A DNA stretch of 64,000 nucleotides from Pseudosporangium ferrugineum (GTDB taxonomy: Bacteria > Actinomycetota > Actinomycetes > Mycobacteriales > Micromonosporaceae), in assembly GCF_003002065.1 (NCBI RefSeq), contig NZ_PVZG01000018.1:1-64000 (forward strand), given 5' to 3'. Position 1 is the first letter of the stretch; the number at the start of each line of letters is the position of its first letter. Positions 7,915 to 19,213 of the stretch are shown piece by piece. A model generated the notes under the pieces. It did not search any database. It saw nothing but the letters and a program-made list of their open reading frames with translations, and was not told the origin of the DNA. The position numbers were made by a program, and so were the translations under genes.

Positions 7915-8954
7915 GTCGGAATCCTCGCATGCAGCCGGAAGCCACCGTCCGGCAACGGCGCCGCGCTCACCGAGCCGCCCAGCGCGCCGACCCGGTCCCG
8001 CAGCCCCGAGAGTCCACGGCCGCCGGAGAGACCGCCGATCGCCGTCCCCGCCGGATTGGTCACCTCGACCCGCACGTCATCCTCGCCCCGGCTGACCCGG
8101 ACCGCGGTGCGCTGCCCGGCGGCGTACTTGGCCGCATTGGTCAGACCCTCCTGGACCACCCGGTAGGCGACGAGCTGCACGGTGGCGGGCAGGGAGCGCA
8201 GGTCGGCGTCCTCCACCAGCGTCGCCGGTTGCGCGTTGCGCTCGACGAGGTCCCGGATGCTGCGCGGCTCCTCCAGGACATCGAGCAGCGCGCGCAGCTC
8301 GGACAGGGCTCGCCGGCCGGTGTCCTCGATGGTCGCCAGTGCCGGGCCGGCGACCTCCGGTGCGGCCACCATCCGGGCCGCGTCGGCCTGCACGACGATC
8401 GCGGTGACGTGATGGGTGACCACGTCGTGCAGCTCACGGGCGATGCGGGCGCGTTCCTCGGCGGTGGCGGCGGCCTCGGCGCGCTGCCTGCGGGCCACCT
8501 CGTCGGCGCGGTGCCGCCGGACGTACGCGCCGAGCACCCACAACGGGGAGAGCATCAGCGCGAAGCCGGCCAGGTCGGCCGGATCGCTGGGCGAGCCGAG
8601 CCGGTGCACGATCAGCGCCAGCACCGCGTACGCCGCCACCAGGGTGATCGCGATGGCTGCCCGGAAGCGCCGCTGGTGCGCCGCGACCGAATAGATCGCG
8701 AGGTAGACGGTCACCGTGCTGAACTGTGGCGGATAGGCGAACGCCTGGTACAGGGCCCAGGAGGTGCCGACGACGGCCAGGCAGGCGGCGGGCCACCGGG
8801 TGCGCACGGCGAGCGGCACCGTCTGCGCGAGCACGAGCACCAGCGCGAAAGCGTCGGCCGGCCGCTGCGGAAGGTCGCCGAACTGCGAACCCATCGTGGC
8901 CATCCACGGCACGAACGCCAGCGCCGTGAAAGCGGCGGCGAGCAAAGGATCCAT
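7911..8954 (-). CDS. Sensor histidine kinase (HisKA_3 type, system 2)
   Basis: 347 residues. Four to five membrane helices fill about the first 150 residues with little extracytoplasmic sequence, so it may sense a membrane signal. HisKA_3 motif: RIARELHDVVTHHVTAIVVQ with the phospho-His. HATPase_c: YRVVQEGLTNAAKYA and GRGLSGLRDRVGALGG. The ATG at 8954 was chosen; an in-frame GTG two codons upstream is also possible. The stop overlaps the response regulator start by 4 nt. The shared 24-bp dyad lies 84 bp upstream. Confidence 0.9.
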   Translation of the reverse strand: MDPLLAAAFTALAFVPWMATMGSQFGDLPQRPADAFALVLVLAQTVPLAVRTRWPAACLAVVGTSWALYQAFAYPPQFSTVTVYLAIYSVAAHQRRFRAAIAITLVAAYAVLALIVHRLGSPSDPADLAGFALMLSPLWVLGAYVRRHRADEVARRQRAEAAATAEERARIARELHDVVTHHVTAIVVQADAARMVAAPEVAGPALATIEDTGRRALSELRALLDVLEEPRSIRDLVERNAQPATLVEDADLRSLPATVQLVAYRVVQEGLTNAAKYAAGQRTAVRVSRGEDDVRVEVTNPAGTAIGGLSGGRGLSGLRDRVGALGGSVSAAPLPDGGFRLHARIPT

Positions 8955-8991
8955 GGTCACCCGCCGCACGGGGCAGAGTGTATGTCCCTCC

Positions 8992-9070
8992 TGCGAGGGG
9001 TGATCTTCTGCGCCCCCGGGAGGCAGCCGGGCCGGCCGGCGTACTCCCCGGGGCGTACGCCGGTGCCGGC
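8992..9070. promoter_or_regulatory. Conserved intergenic element, copy 2, with 24-bp dyad at 9038-9061
   Basis: This is the partner of 6182-6261. The dyad GGCGTAC-N10-GTACGCC is fully conserved and its centre stays palindromic (CCCCGGGG). It lies between kinase 2 (start 8954) and the divergent DUF1707 gene (start 9177), the same arrangement as copy 1. Confidence 0.55.
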
Positions 9071-9176
9071 GGGTGCGCCGCTCGCCGCGTACGCCGATGC
9101 TCCGCCGGGGCGACGCGGCCCGGCGCCGGACCGGCCACGCTGGGATGCAGCAACCGCCACGCCCCAGGAGGTCAGC

Positions 9177-9644
9177 ATGTATCCGAACGAACTCGCCCGG
9201 CCCGCCACCGGCGCCCGGGTCCGCACCTCGGACGCCGAGCGCGAGCAGGTGGCCGTGATCCTGCGGGCCGCCATGACCGAGGGCCGGTTGACGCTGGAGG
9301 AGGGCGAGGAGCGGCTCGGCGGCGTGTACGCGGCCAAGTTCCGCGACGAACTCGCCCCGCTCACCGCCGACCTGCCCGGCGGCGGGCGGCGGGCGCTGCT
9401 GGAGACGCCGCAGGCCCGCGCCGCGACACGCCGGGACCTGCGCCGCCACGCCGGCTACGTGGCGTTCGTGGTGGTGGTGCTGACCGGGCTGTGGGCGCTC
9501 TCGGGCGCGCACTTCTTCTGGCCCGCGATTCCGCTCGCGTTCCTGGTCATCGGCCTGATGCGGCATGCCCGGCTGGGCCCCGGATACCGGCACCCGCACT
9601 ACCGCCGGCACGCCGCGCCGTGGGTCGCCCCGGACCATCGGTGA
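9177..9644 (+). CDS. DUF1707 (SHOCT-like) membrane protein
   Basis: 155 residues. Residues about 14-65 (RTSDAEREQVAVILRAAMTE, then GRLTLEEGEERLGGVYAAK) are a typical DUF1707 domain of actinobacteria. Two hydrophobic helices (about 90-130) follow, then a basic His-rich tail. Molecular function is unknown; such proteins often neighbour kinases and regulators. The start is supported by an AGGAGG ribosome-binding site 6 nt upstream. It is divergent from kinase 2 and probably under the same operator. Confidence 0.82.
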   Translation: MYPNELARPATGARVRTSDAEREQVAVILRAAMTEGRLTLEEGEERLGGVYAAKFRDELAPLTADLPGGGRRALLETPQARAATRRDLRRHAGYVAFVVVVLTGLWALSGAHFFWPAIPLAFLVIGLMRHARLGPGYRHPHYRRHAAPWVAPDHR

Positions 9645-9725
9645 TCTTGAACACTCTACTGTAGACGTGGCGGTCGTTGCCCGCCCCCTGCCCCGATGCG
9701 ACAGTGAACGGCCAACGGGGGAGGG

Positions 9726-10559
9726 GTGGGCACGACCATGATGGGTCCGTCGCACGCGCTGTCGGGCGCGTCCGTCTGGCTGGCCGGAAGCTGGGCTCTG
9801 GACCATTTCGCCGGGTACGCCCAGAGTCCGCTCGCCGTGGCGGTCGGTACCACGGTCTGCGCGGGCGGGGCGCTCTTCCCCGACCTGGACCTGTCCGGCA
9901 AGGTGACCCGCAACCAGGGCGGCGCCACGGTGGCCCGGACGTTCGGCGTGTTCTCGCTGTTCGTCGCCGAGGTGGTCGAGAAGGTCTCGCTCGGCGTCTA
10001 CACGGCGACCAAGCTGAGCAAGGATCCGCGCCGCAACAACGGCCACCGGACGTTCACGCACACCCTCCCGTTCGCCGGTCTCGTCGGGTGGGGCACGACC
10101 ACGCTCGCCGCCACGTACGGAAAATGGGCGGTCGTCGCGATCGTCTTCCTCATGGCCGGCCTCGCGCTGCGCGGGCTGTTCGACCGGTGGGCCGAGCGGG
10201 CCGGCTGGCTCATCGTGACCCTGGCCTCCGGCGTGATCGCCTGGTTCACGGCCGCGAACCTGCCGGGCGACCGCGGCTATCCGATGCTCGGCTTCGCGGC
10301 CGGGGTGGGCTGCGTGGTGCACCTCTTCGGCGACATGATCACCAAGAACGGCGTGCCGATCCTCTGGCCGATCCCGATCGGGCGGCGGATGTGGCGCATG
10401 GTCGGCGTGCCGAACCGGATGGCGGTCAAGGTCGGCGGACGCGGCGAGACGCTCGGGCTGCGCCTGCTGTTCACCACCGTCGCCGTGCTCGCCGTGCTGG
10501 GCATGTTCGCGCCCCGCGTGCTCAGCGACCTCGACCTGGAGAAATGGGCCGGAGGCTGA
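9726..10559 (+). CDS. YdjM-like membrane-bound metal-dependent hydrolase (DUF457 family)
   Basis: 277 residues with multiple helices. The family motifs are in order: MGPSHALSG near the N-terminus, LFPDLD (about residues 44-49), HRTFTHT (about 112-118) and HLFGDMITKNG (about 199-209). These His/Asp residues probably bind metal. Relatives are called inner-membrane metal-dependent hydrolases; a substrate is not established. GTG 9726 and ATG 9738/9741 are all possible starts; MGPSHALSG at 9741 is the usual family beginning. A purine-rich run (GGGGGAGGGG) lies just upstream. Confidence 0.8.
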   Translation: MGTTMMGPSHALSGASVWLAGSWALDHFAGYAQSPLAVAVGTTVCAGGALFPDLDLSGKVTRNQGGATVARTFGVFSLFVAEVVEKVSLGVYTATKLSKDPRRNNGHRTFTHTLPFAGLVGWGTTTLAATYGKWAVVAIVFLMAGLALRGLFDRWAERAGWLIVTLASGVIAWFTAANLPGDRGYPMLGFAAGVGCVVHLFGDMITKNGVPILWPIPIGRRMWRMVGVPNRMAVKVGGRGETLGLRLLFTTVAVLAVLGMFAPRVLSDLDLEKWAGG

Positions 10560-10566
10560 CGTCGGC

Positions 10567-10572
10567 TAGGGT
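10567..10572 (+). promoter_or_regulatory. -10 element TAGGGT, leaderless promoter of the GH63-like gene
   Basis: TAGGGT ends 6 nt before the GTG at 10579, so transcription should begin at or next to the start codon. No ribosome-binding site is needed to explain this start. Confidence 0.5.
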
Positions 10573-10578
10573 GCGGGG

Positions 10579-13206
<2,628 letters not shown>

Positions 13207-13215
13207 ACTCGGCCC

Positions 13216-13617
13216 ATGGACCCGGCCGCCGCACGCTTCGCCGCGGCCCGCGTGGCCCGCCTCGCCACCGTCACCCCCGACGGCGCCCCGCACCTCGTGC
13301 CGATCGTGTTCGCCCTGGTCGAAGACGTGATCCACACCGCCGTCGACGGCAAGCCCAAACGCCACCGCGGCCTGCGGCGGCTGACCAACATCGCCCACGA
13401 CCCGCGCGTGAGCGTGCTGGCCGACCACTACGACGAGGACTGGTCGGCCCTCTGGTGGGTCCGCGCGGACGGCGTGGCCACGGTGACCGACGAACCGGAG
13501 CCGGCCCTGATCGCCCGCTACCCGCAGTACCGCACGACCCCGCCGCCCGGCCCGTACCTGCGCATCCGGGTGCAGCGCTGGACGTCTTGGGCGGCTCAGG
13601 TGCAGGTCAAGGAGTAA
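13216..13617 (+). CDS. PPOX-class F420-dependent oxidoreductase (Rv0121-like, TIGR03668 type)
   Basis: 133 residues with a pyridoxamine-5'-phosphate-oxidase-like split-barrel fold: ARVARLATVTPDGAPHLVPI at the N-terminus, KRHRGLRRLTNIAHDPRVSV, HYDEDWSALWWVRADG, and a C-terminal RIRVQRWTSWAA. The pattern matches the TIGR03668 group of presumed F420-binding proteins, typical of actinobacteria. The electron acceptor is unknown. It starts leaderless from the -10 at 13204. The 3' end overlaps the convergent gene by 22 nt. Confidence 0.82.
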   Translation: MDPAAARFAAARVARLATVTPDGAPHLVPIVFALVEDVIHTAVDGKPKRHRGLRRLTNIAHDPRVSVLADHYDEDWSALWWVRADGVATVTDEPEPALIARYPQYRTTPPPGPYLRIRVQRWTSWAAQVQVKE

Positions 13618-14288
13618 TCGACCGTCCGGGACCGCTGCCCGGCGCCGGGTGCGGACGCGATGAGGGTCATCGTGCCGTGGACGTGGTCGCCGGGCTTGCC
13701 GGTGAGCGGAATCTGCCGGGTCACCGTGCGCTTGCGGGCGGGGGTGACCTCCTTGCTGATCGGGTCACTGCTCACCTCCGCCGGATCCCAGCTGGTGGTG
13801 ACGGTGGTGGTCCGGTCCACCTCGACCGTGCCGGTGAACCGCACCACCCGGCCCTGCCCGCACCGCACGTCCCCGTAGTCCGGCGACGCCTCGAGCCCGA
13901 GCGTCAGCCTCACGGGGTCCGGACGCGGCGACTCCACGACCGGCCGTGCCGGCGACGTCCGCGTCGTGGGCGGCGTCCGGGACGGCGTCGGCGCCGGCGC
14001 TTCCGCCCCCTGCCCCGGGCCGGCGGGACGGGTCGTCGCCCGGGTGGTGGGTGCCGGCGGCCGGCTGCTCCTCTGCGGTGTCACGCGCAGGGTAGGGGAA
14101 GCGCTGAGGCTCGGCAGCGGATCCGGGCGCGGAACGTGCCGCTGCCCGGTCCAGATCCGGGGAACGGCCATGACGACCAGGACCCCGGCGATGAGCAGGA
14201 CGAGTCCCATGGCGCGAAGGGTGGCGACGAGGTGCGCCAGCCTGATCTGGAGTCTCAGCCGCGACACGCGCAGGCGCCCGCCCGGCAT
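13596..14288 (-). CDS. Membrane-anchored protein with Pro/Thr-rich linker (last gene of the sigma-factor operon)
   Basis: 230 residues. A basic N-terminus is followed by one transmembrane helix (MGLVLLIAGVLVVMAVPRIW, about residues 27-46). A long Pro/Thr/Arg-rich linker (about 50-125) and a C-terminal beta-rich domain (about 130-230) follow, with two Cys (in DVRCGQG and at the last residues LTCT) that may pair outside the cell. Function not recognised. It starts at the ATG that shares its A with the TGA of the preceding gene (TGATG), so translation is coupled. By position it could be an output or regulator of the sigma factor, but no anti-sigma domain is visible. Confidence 0.65.
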   Translation of the reverse strand: MPGGRLRVSRLRLQIRLAHLVATLRAMGLVLLIAGVLVVMAVPRIWTGQRHVPRPDPLPSLSASPTLRVTPQRSSRPPAPTTRATTRPAGPGQGAEAPAPTPSRTPPTTRTSPARPVVESPRPDPVRLTLGLEASPDYGDVRCGQGRVVRFTGTVEVDRTTTVTTSWDPAEVSSDPISKEVTPARKRTVTRQIPLTGKPGDHVHGTMTLIASAPGAGQRSRTVDYSLTCT

Positions 14289-14686
14289 CAGGCCCGCTTC
14301 GTCCGGGGGATCAGCGCCGAGGTCCGTTCCCGCACCTCGTCGAGCACCTGCTCGAGCGTCCTGACCAGCAGCCACTGCTCGCGCTTCGCGGGCGGGAGCC
14401 GGTGCAGCTCGGGCAGGTGGTCCAGGGCCTCCCGGAAGGATCTGTCCACGAGCCGCTCCGCGGTGCCCCGGTATCCGGCCGCGTCCCCCGGCGACGGGCT
14501 CAGCCGGCCGGCCGCCTCGGTGATCAGCCGTCCCCGGCACCCTTGCAGGTCGTCCCACCATCCGGTGTCGAGCCGGGCCTTGAAGTCGTCCAGGCGGGCC
14601 GCCACGTCGATCCGGGCCTCCAGCTCCTGGTGCTGGCGTTCCCGGACGGCGCGCAGGACGGCGTCCGTTTCCGTGCTGGCGTCCAT
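14288..14686 (-). CDS. Hypothetical helical protein in the sigma-factor operon
   Basis: 132 residues, mostly charged amphipathic helix, no membrane segment. It lies between the sigma factor (2-nt gap) and the membrane-anchored protein (TGATG overlap). It could be a soluble anti-sigma or accessory factor, but no zinc-binding anti-sigma motif (HxxxCxxC) is present, so this is only positional inference. The family is not recognised. Confidence 0.65.
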   Translation of the reverse strand: MDASTETDAVLRAVRERQHQELEARIDVAARLDDFKARLDTGWWDDLQGCRGRLITEAAGRLSPSPGDAAGYRGTAERLVDRSFREALDHLPELHRLPPAKREQWLLVRTLEQVLDEVRERTSALIPRTKRA

Positions 14687-14688
14687 GG

Positions 14689-15150
14689 TCAGTGCTCCTT
14701 GATCAGCCGTTTGAGTTTGGCGCTGCCCCGCCGGCGGGCTCTGCGGACCTCGACCTCGGTCATGCCGGTGAGTTCCGCCGTCTCGGCGACGCTGTAGCCG
14801 TCCATCTCCCAGGCCATCGCCGCCCGCTCCGGCCAGGGCAGGCGCCGGAGCAGGTCGAGCGCGTCGTCACGCCAGTCCGGCTCCGCGTCGTGCCGGCTTC
14901 GTTCGGCCCCGGTCAGGGGCCAGCGGCGAGGGGTACGCCGGCTCTGCCGGACCTCGCGAGCCACCACGGTGCGCAGCCACCCCGCCGGGTTGCCGACCCG
15001 GGACCAGGCGATGTGCAGCGACAGGAACGCCTCCTGGGCGGCGTCCTCCGCGTCGCCCGGGCTCGCCCCGAGCCGCTGGGCGAACGCGACCAGGGGCCGG
15101 TACTCCTTCAGGTAGGTCTCGTCGAATCCGAACCGAGGGTCGTCGTGCAT
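14689..15150 (-). CDS. ECF-type RNA polymerase sigma factor
   Basis: 153 residues. Sigma region 2: YRPLVAFAQRLGASPGDAED, continuing AAQEAFLSLHIAW and GWLRTVVAREV. Region 4: LRRLPWPERAAMAWEMDGYS, then VAETAELTGMTEVEVRRARR as the HTH. It directs RNA polymerase to alternative promoters. The ATG at 15150 has AGGAAG upstream and shares its A with the TGA of the small membrane-protein gene before it. Anti-sigma control is expected, but the partner is not obvious among its operon mates. Confidence 0.85.
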   Translation of the reverse strand: MHDDPRFGFDETYLKEYRPLVAFAQRLGASPGDAEDAAQEAFLSLHIAWSRVGNPAGWLRTVVAREVRQSRRTPRRWPLTGAERSRHDAEPDWRDDALDLLRRLPWPERAAMAWEMDGYSVAETAELTGMTEVEVRRARRRGSAKLKRLIKEH

Positions 15151-15344
15151 CAGGACCGTTCTTCCTCTGTGCCGGTGATCGCGCACCGGCAGTGGCCACC
15201 CGTTAACGAGCCGTCGTGGTCCGCGGTGATCGTCAGGAGGGTGACGGCGGCCGCGACGGTGACCGCGACGACCGCCGAGTGGGTGGCCAGGTAGGCCGAG
15301 GCGACCGAGCCGGCGACCACGGGCACGATCTCAGGGAGGCGCAT
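15150..15344 (-). CDS. Small membrane protein, first gene of the sigma-factor operon
   Basis: 64 residues. Residues about 5-42 are hydrophobic (one or two short helices), followed by a polar tail containing CRC near the end. It overlaps the sigma-factor start by one base (TGATG), so the sigma factor is translated after it. The family is not recognised. As an unusually small membrane protein leading a sigma operon, it could act as a sensor or a leader that controls sigma synthesis; both are inference. Confidence 0.55.
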   Translation of the reverse strand: MRLPEIVPVVAGSVASAYLATHSAVVAVTVAAAVTLLTITADHDGSLTGGHCRCAITGTEEERS

Positions 15345-15446
15345 ACGAACTCCGTTCCGCTTGCGTGCACTTACACCTGGTATGTGCGGAATCGGAGGGT
15401 CTCGGACGGTTCTGTCACCTGTGCGGGGGACGGCTGCCTAGCTACT

Positions 15447-15466
15447 CCTGAGTACGGCAACTCAGG
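15447..15466. promoter_or_regulatory. Inverted repeat CCTGAGT-ACGGCA-ACTCAGG
   Basis: Perfect 7-bp arms lie in the divergent region between the sigma operon and the giant membrane protein, 32 nt before its GTG. A second overlapping dyad, TACTC-CT-GAGTA, sits at 15443-15454. Related TGAGTA/TACTCA half-sites occur at 31273-31288. It is operator-like. Confidence 0.4.
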
Positions 15467-15498
15467 ATCGGGGGCGGGCCGGCCGCGAGGATCATCGC

Positions 15499-18400
15499 GT
15501 GACCTCGTATCCGTGCCCGTTCTGCCGTACCGAAGCCTCCCTGGCCGCCGGCTGCCCCGGCTGTGGCCGCGGCCCGGACCCCGACGCCGCCGAGGTGGTC
15601 CGCCTCGACGCCGAGATTCCGGTGCTGACCGCCCGGCTCGCCACCGCCCGGGAGGCCGTGACCGCCGCCGACGCGGCGTTGCGGCGGGCCTGGGTCGGGC
15701 GGGAGGCCGCCGCGGCCCGGGTGCGGGCCGCCGTCGCCGCCGCGGTGAAGGCCGCACCCCGGCCGTCGCACGCTCCCGCGATGACCGCGCCGGTGACCAC
15801 GGCGACCGCCGAGGCGTCGGCGCGGGTCATGACCGAGACCTCGACCCGGCTCGTGCAGAACACCCTGTTCACGCTCGGCGGGCTGCTGCTCGCCGTGGCC
15901 GCGATCGTCTTCACCGCGGTGGCCTGGTCGCAGTTCGGGGTGCGGGGCCGGGCCGGGCTGCTCGCGGCCGTCACCGTGGTGGCGCTGGCCGCGCCGCTCG
16001 CCGCGCTGCGCCGGCGGCTGAGCGCGACCGCGGAGACGTTCGCCGCCGTCGGGCTGCTGCTGGTCCTGCTCGACGGGTACGCGGCCTGGTACGTCAACCT
16101 GTTCGGCATCGCGGACTACTCGGCGTGGGGATACGCGGGGGCGGTGTGCGCGGTGACCGCCGCCGTCGCCGCCGGCTACGAGCACGTCACCGGGCTCATC
16201 GGGCCCCGCTTCGCCGCGCTGCTCGTCGCCCAGCCGGTGCTGCCGCTGCTGGTCGCGCCGTTCCACCCGGACGCCGCGGGGTGGGCGTACACCCTCAGCG
16301 CCGTGGCCCTGGTCGACCTGGCCGTGATCCACCTGCGCCGGTCCACGCTGAGCCCGCTGGGGATCGCCGCGTACGCGCTGGGCGGCCTGGCCGTGTTCGT
16401 CTCCGGGATCTTCGCCCTGGTCGCGCTCGCGGTGTCCGGCACCACCGCGGAGGCCGCCGTGGCCGCGTCCGCGCTGGTCGTCGCCGCCCTCGTGGTGCTC
16501 GCCGGGGCGCTGGGTTCGCCGGTGGGGGCCGCGCGGGCCGGCGCCGGAGCCCTCGTCGTCGTGGCGTCCGTGGTGGCGGCCGGCCGCCTGGTCGCCGTCG
16601 CCGGCGGTTCCCGCCTCGCCCCGGTGCTGATCGCGCTGGTGGTGGCGGTCGCGGCCGTGGTGGTCCGGCTGCTGCCCGCTCCGGTACGCGTCGGCCCGCG
16701 GCTCGGCGCCCTCGTCGTCCTCGCCCCGGCGGCCCTGGTGACCGCGCTCGCCACGGCGGCGGCCGTGGTCACCGGCGACGCGGACTGGCGGCTGCCGGTG
16801 GTGATCGTCGTGCTGACCGCGGGGGCGGCGGTGCTGCTGCCGTACCGGGCGGTGGCGCTGGTGGGTGCCGCGGTGCTGGCGCTCGCGCTGCCCGCCGGGC
16901 TCGGGCTGGCGTGGTGGGCGGCGGCCCCGATCGACCTGGCCGTGGCGGTCGCCGCCCTGCTGTTCGTGGCGCGCGGCATGCGCGGGGCGGCCGGCGTCGC
17001 CGTGCTGCTCACCGCGCATGCGGTCGTGGTCGCCTGGGCCGAGCCCGGGGTGGCCGCCGCGACGCTGGCCGCGGTGGCGGGCCTCGGGGGAGTGACCGCG
17101 TGGCGAGGGCCGCGATGGATCGGGGGTGCGGCCCTCGCCACCGGTCTCGTGTCGTTCGCGGCGGCCGGCTGGCAGGGCGCGGCGGCGCTGGCCTGGTCGC
17201 CCGCCGCGCAGAGCCGGGTGGTGCTGGCCTCGGCCGCGATCCTGGTCGCGGCGCTGTACCCGATCCGCCGCGACCGGCCGTGGGCGACGGCGGCGGCGCT
17301 GCTCGTGACCGGGTCCGCCCCGCTCGGCGCGCTGGCCGCGGGCGACGTGCCGGCCGTCCACGCCGCCACCGGCCTCGCGCTGATCGCGGCGGCGGTGCCG
17401 GCCTACGACCGGACGAGCGCGTGGTGGGCCGGGACCGTCGCGGCGCTGCTCGGCGCCGGTTGGCTGGCCGGGGTGGCGGACGGCCTGCTCACGGTCTTCG
17501 CCGGTCCGTGGCTGCACGCCGGCGCCCGCTGGAGCGGCCACGTGAGCTGGGCCGACGTCGCCGCGACGGCGATCGTCGCGGCTGCCGCCGGGATCGGCGC
17601 GCGCCTGCTGCGGGGCTGGGGCGCGGCGGCCTGGTCCGTCACGCCGGTGGTCGCGGTCACCGTCGTTCTCGGTACGGCCGCCCTGCGCGTCCCGTGGCCC
17701 GGCGTACCCGCGGCGGCGCTGCTCACCGGGCTCGGCGGCCTGCTCGCGGCGGCGCTGTGGGGTACCGCCCGGCGGGCCGCGGGGCTGGTGCCGGTGGCGG
17801 CCGGGCTGCTCGGCGCGGCGCTGGCGGGAGCCGTGGCCACGGACGCGGCGACGCTGGCCGGGTTCGGCGCCACGGTGGTCGCCGGTGCGGTCGCTGGCGC
17901 CGGCGGCCGGGAGCTCGCCGCGCGGATCACCGGCTGGCTGGCGGCGGCCTCGTCGGCGTTCGTGGTGGCGTACACCGCGGGGCGCGCGGCGGCGCTGCCG
18001 GTCGAGGTCACGGCGTTCGTCGTGCTGGCCGCCGCGGCGGTCGTGCTGGCCGTCGGGGTGCTGCTGCGGCGCCCGGTGGAGAGCCGGGTCGTGCAGGCGG
18101 CGGCGCACGGCGGTGCCCTCGTCGCGCTGCTGCTGACCGCCGGCTCCGTCCGCTACGCGGCCGCCGTGTGCACCTTCTGGGGGCTCGCCCTCGGTCTGCG
18201 CGCCCTGGTCCGGGGCGCGGGCGGGCGGCGCGCGCACGTGGTCGCGGCGGCGTCGGCCGAGTTGGGCGGGTGGTGGCTGCTGCTCGCCGCGGAACAGGTC
18301 GCGGTCGTGGAGGCGTACACGATCCCGGCGGCGGCCGTGGCCCTGCTGGCCGGCCGGCTCGCCCGCCGGACCGGACCGGTGCCGAGCTGGATCGGCTACG

Positions 18401-18726
18401 GCCCGGCGCTGGCGGCCGGCCTGCTGCCCACCCTGGCCTCGGTCCTCGGCGGCGAAGGCGACCCCCTGCGCCGGCTCCTGCTCGGCACGGCGGCGCTGGC
18501 GGTCCTGCTCGCCGGGGCCCACGCCCGGCTACAGGCCCCGGTCGTCGCCGGCGGCGCGGTCCTGACCCTGGTGGCCCTGCACGAACTGATCCTGGTCTGG
18601 GACCTCCTGCCCCGCTGGATCCCCCTGGCCGCGGCGGGCCTGCTCCTGGTCGGCCTGGCAATGACCCTGGAACGCCGCCGCCGCGACCTGCACCGCGTCC
18701 GCGCCGCCCTGATCCGGATGACCTGA
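15499..18726 (+). CDS. Giant multi-spanning membrane protein with N-terminal zinc ribbon (SCO7613-like)
   Basis: 1075 residues. The first 25 form a zinc ribbon: CPFC, then CPGC 11 residues later. An Ala-rich coiled segment follows (about 30-85). From about residue 120 onward the protein is an almost unbroken series of Ala/Val/Leu-rich helices, roughly 30, separated by short Arg/Gly loops. This architecture matches the actinobacterial SCO7613 C-terminal-domain membrane proteins of unknown function. GTG 15499 places the zinc ribbon at the extreme N-terminus. A cytosolic ribbon plus a huge membrane body suggests scaffold or transport, but nothing specific can be assigned. Confidence 0.75.
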   Translation: MTSYPCPFCRTEASLAAGCPGCGRGPDPDAAEVVRLDAEIPVLTARLATAREAVTAADAALRRAWVGREAAAARVRAAVAAAVKAAPRPSHAPAMTAPVTTATAEASARVMTETSTRLVQNTLFTLGGLLLAVAAIVFTAVAWSQFGVRGRAGLLAAVTVVALAAPLAALRRRLSATAETFAAVGLLLVLLDGYAAWYVNLFGIADYSAWGYAGAVCAVTAAVAAGYEHVTGLIGPRFAALLVAQPVLPLLVAPFHPDAAGWAYTLSAVALVDLAVIHLRRSTLSPLGIAAYALGGLAVFVSGIFALVALAVSGTTAEAAVAASALVVAALVVLAGALGSPVGAARAGAGALVVVASVVAAGRLVAVAGGSRLAPVLIALVVAVAAVVVRLLPAPVRVGPRLGALVVLAPAALVTALATAAAVVTGDADWRLPVVIVVLTAGAAVLLPYRAVALVGAAVLALALPAGLGLAWWAAAPIDLAVAVAALLFVARGMRGAAGVAVLLTAHAVVVAWAEPGVAAATLAAVAGLGGVTAWRGPRWIGGAALATGLVSFAAAGWQGAAALAWSPAAQSRVVLASAAILVAALYPIRRDRPWATAAALLVTGSAPLGALAAGDVPAVHAATGLALIAAAVPAYDRTSAWWAGTVAALLGAGWLAGVADGLLTVFAGPWLHAGARWSGHVSWADVAATAIVAAAAGIGARLLRGWGAAAWSVTPVVAVTVVLGTAALRVPWPGVPAAALLTGLGGLLAAALWGTARRAAGLVPVAAGLLGAALAGAVATDAATLAGFGATVVAGAVAGAGGRELAARITGWLAAASSAFVVAYTAGRAAALPVEVTAFVVLAAAAVVLAVGVLLRRPVESRVVQAAAHGGALVALLLTAGSVRYAAAVCTFWGLALGLRALVRGAGGRRAHVVAAASAELGGWWLLLAAEQVAVVEAYTIPAAAVALLAGRLARRTGPVPSWIGYGPALAAGLLPTLASVLGGEGDPLRRLLLGTAALAVLLAGAHARLQAPVVAGGAVLTLVALHELILVWDLLPRWIPLAAAGLLLVGLAMTLERRRRDLHRVRAALIRMT

Positions 18727-18827
18727 GCCGGGAGCCCGGCCGCGGGCGGGTCAGCGGCCGGTGGTGCCGTCGATGAGTTCCCGGCGCGGCCGGCGTGACG
18801 GACCGTCTCGCTCGGTCAGCTCCGGCG

Positions 18828-19097
18828 TCACGCCTCGCGGACGATGGCCTCCGCCACCCGGTGGAGTTCGCGCTGGTCGGGCACGAAGCCGGCGGCGATG
18901 TCCTGGTGCAGGCCGGACTTCGTCTCGTCGAGCAGCTCGGTGGCGACCTCCTCCACGGGCTCGCCGGAGTAGTCGTGGGCGATGCGGTCGGTGGCGGCCT
19001 GCAACGCGGACGTGAGCTGCTCCTCGAGCGGGCCCCGGAGCTTCTCCGCGACCGGGCTCAGGCTGCTCGGGTCCAGAGTGATGTGCGGCTCGACCAT
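18828..19097 (-). CDS. Small hypothetical helical protein
   Basis: 89 residues, acidic, entirely helical by composition (EKLRGPLEEQLTSALQAATD; EEVATELLDETKSGLHQDIA), with no Cys, signal or membrane segment. The ATG is preceded by a strong GGGGGAG site, so it is very probably expressed. The family is not recognised. Neighbours (membrane protein, aldo/keto reductase) give no functional hint. The 101 nt between it and the end of the giant gene contain only a GC-rich hairpin-like stretch (CCGGGAGCCCGG). Confidence 0.6.
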   Translation of the reverse strand: MVEPHITLDPSSLSPVAEKLRGPLEEQLTSALQAATDRIAHDYSGEPVEEVATELLDETKSGLHQDIAAGFVPDQRELHRVAEAIVREA

Positions 19098-19213
19098 GGC
19101 GGGCTCCCCCCGTACGACGGCTGACGGCGCGTCGCCTGTACCCCGTGGCGGCGCGCCGTCAAACGCGGTGGGTCAGGATCGGCCCCTTTTGAGTTCGAAG
19201 AAGGTGGCACCTC

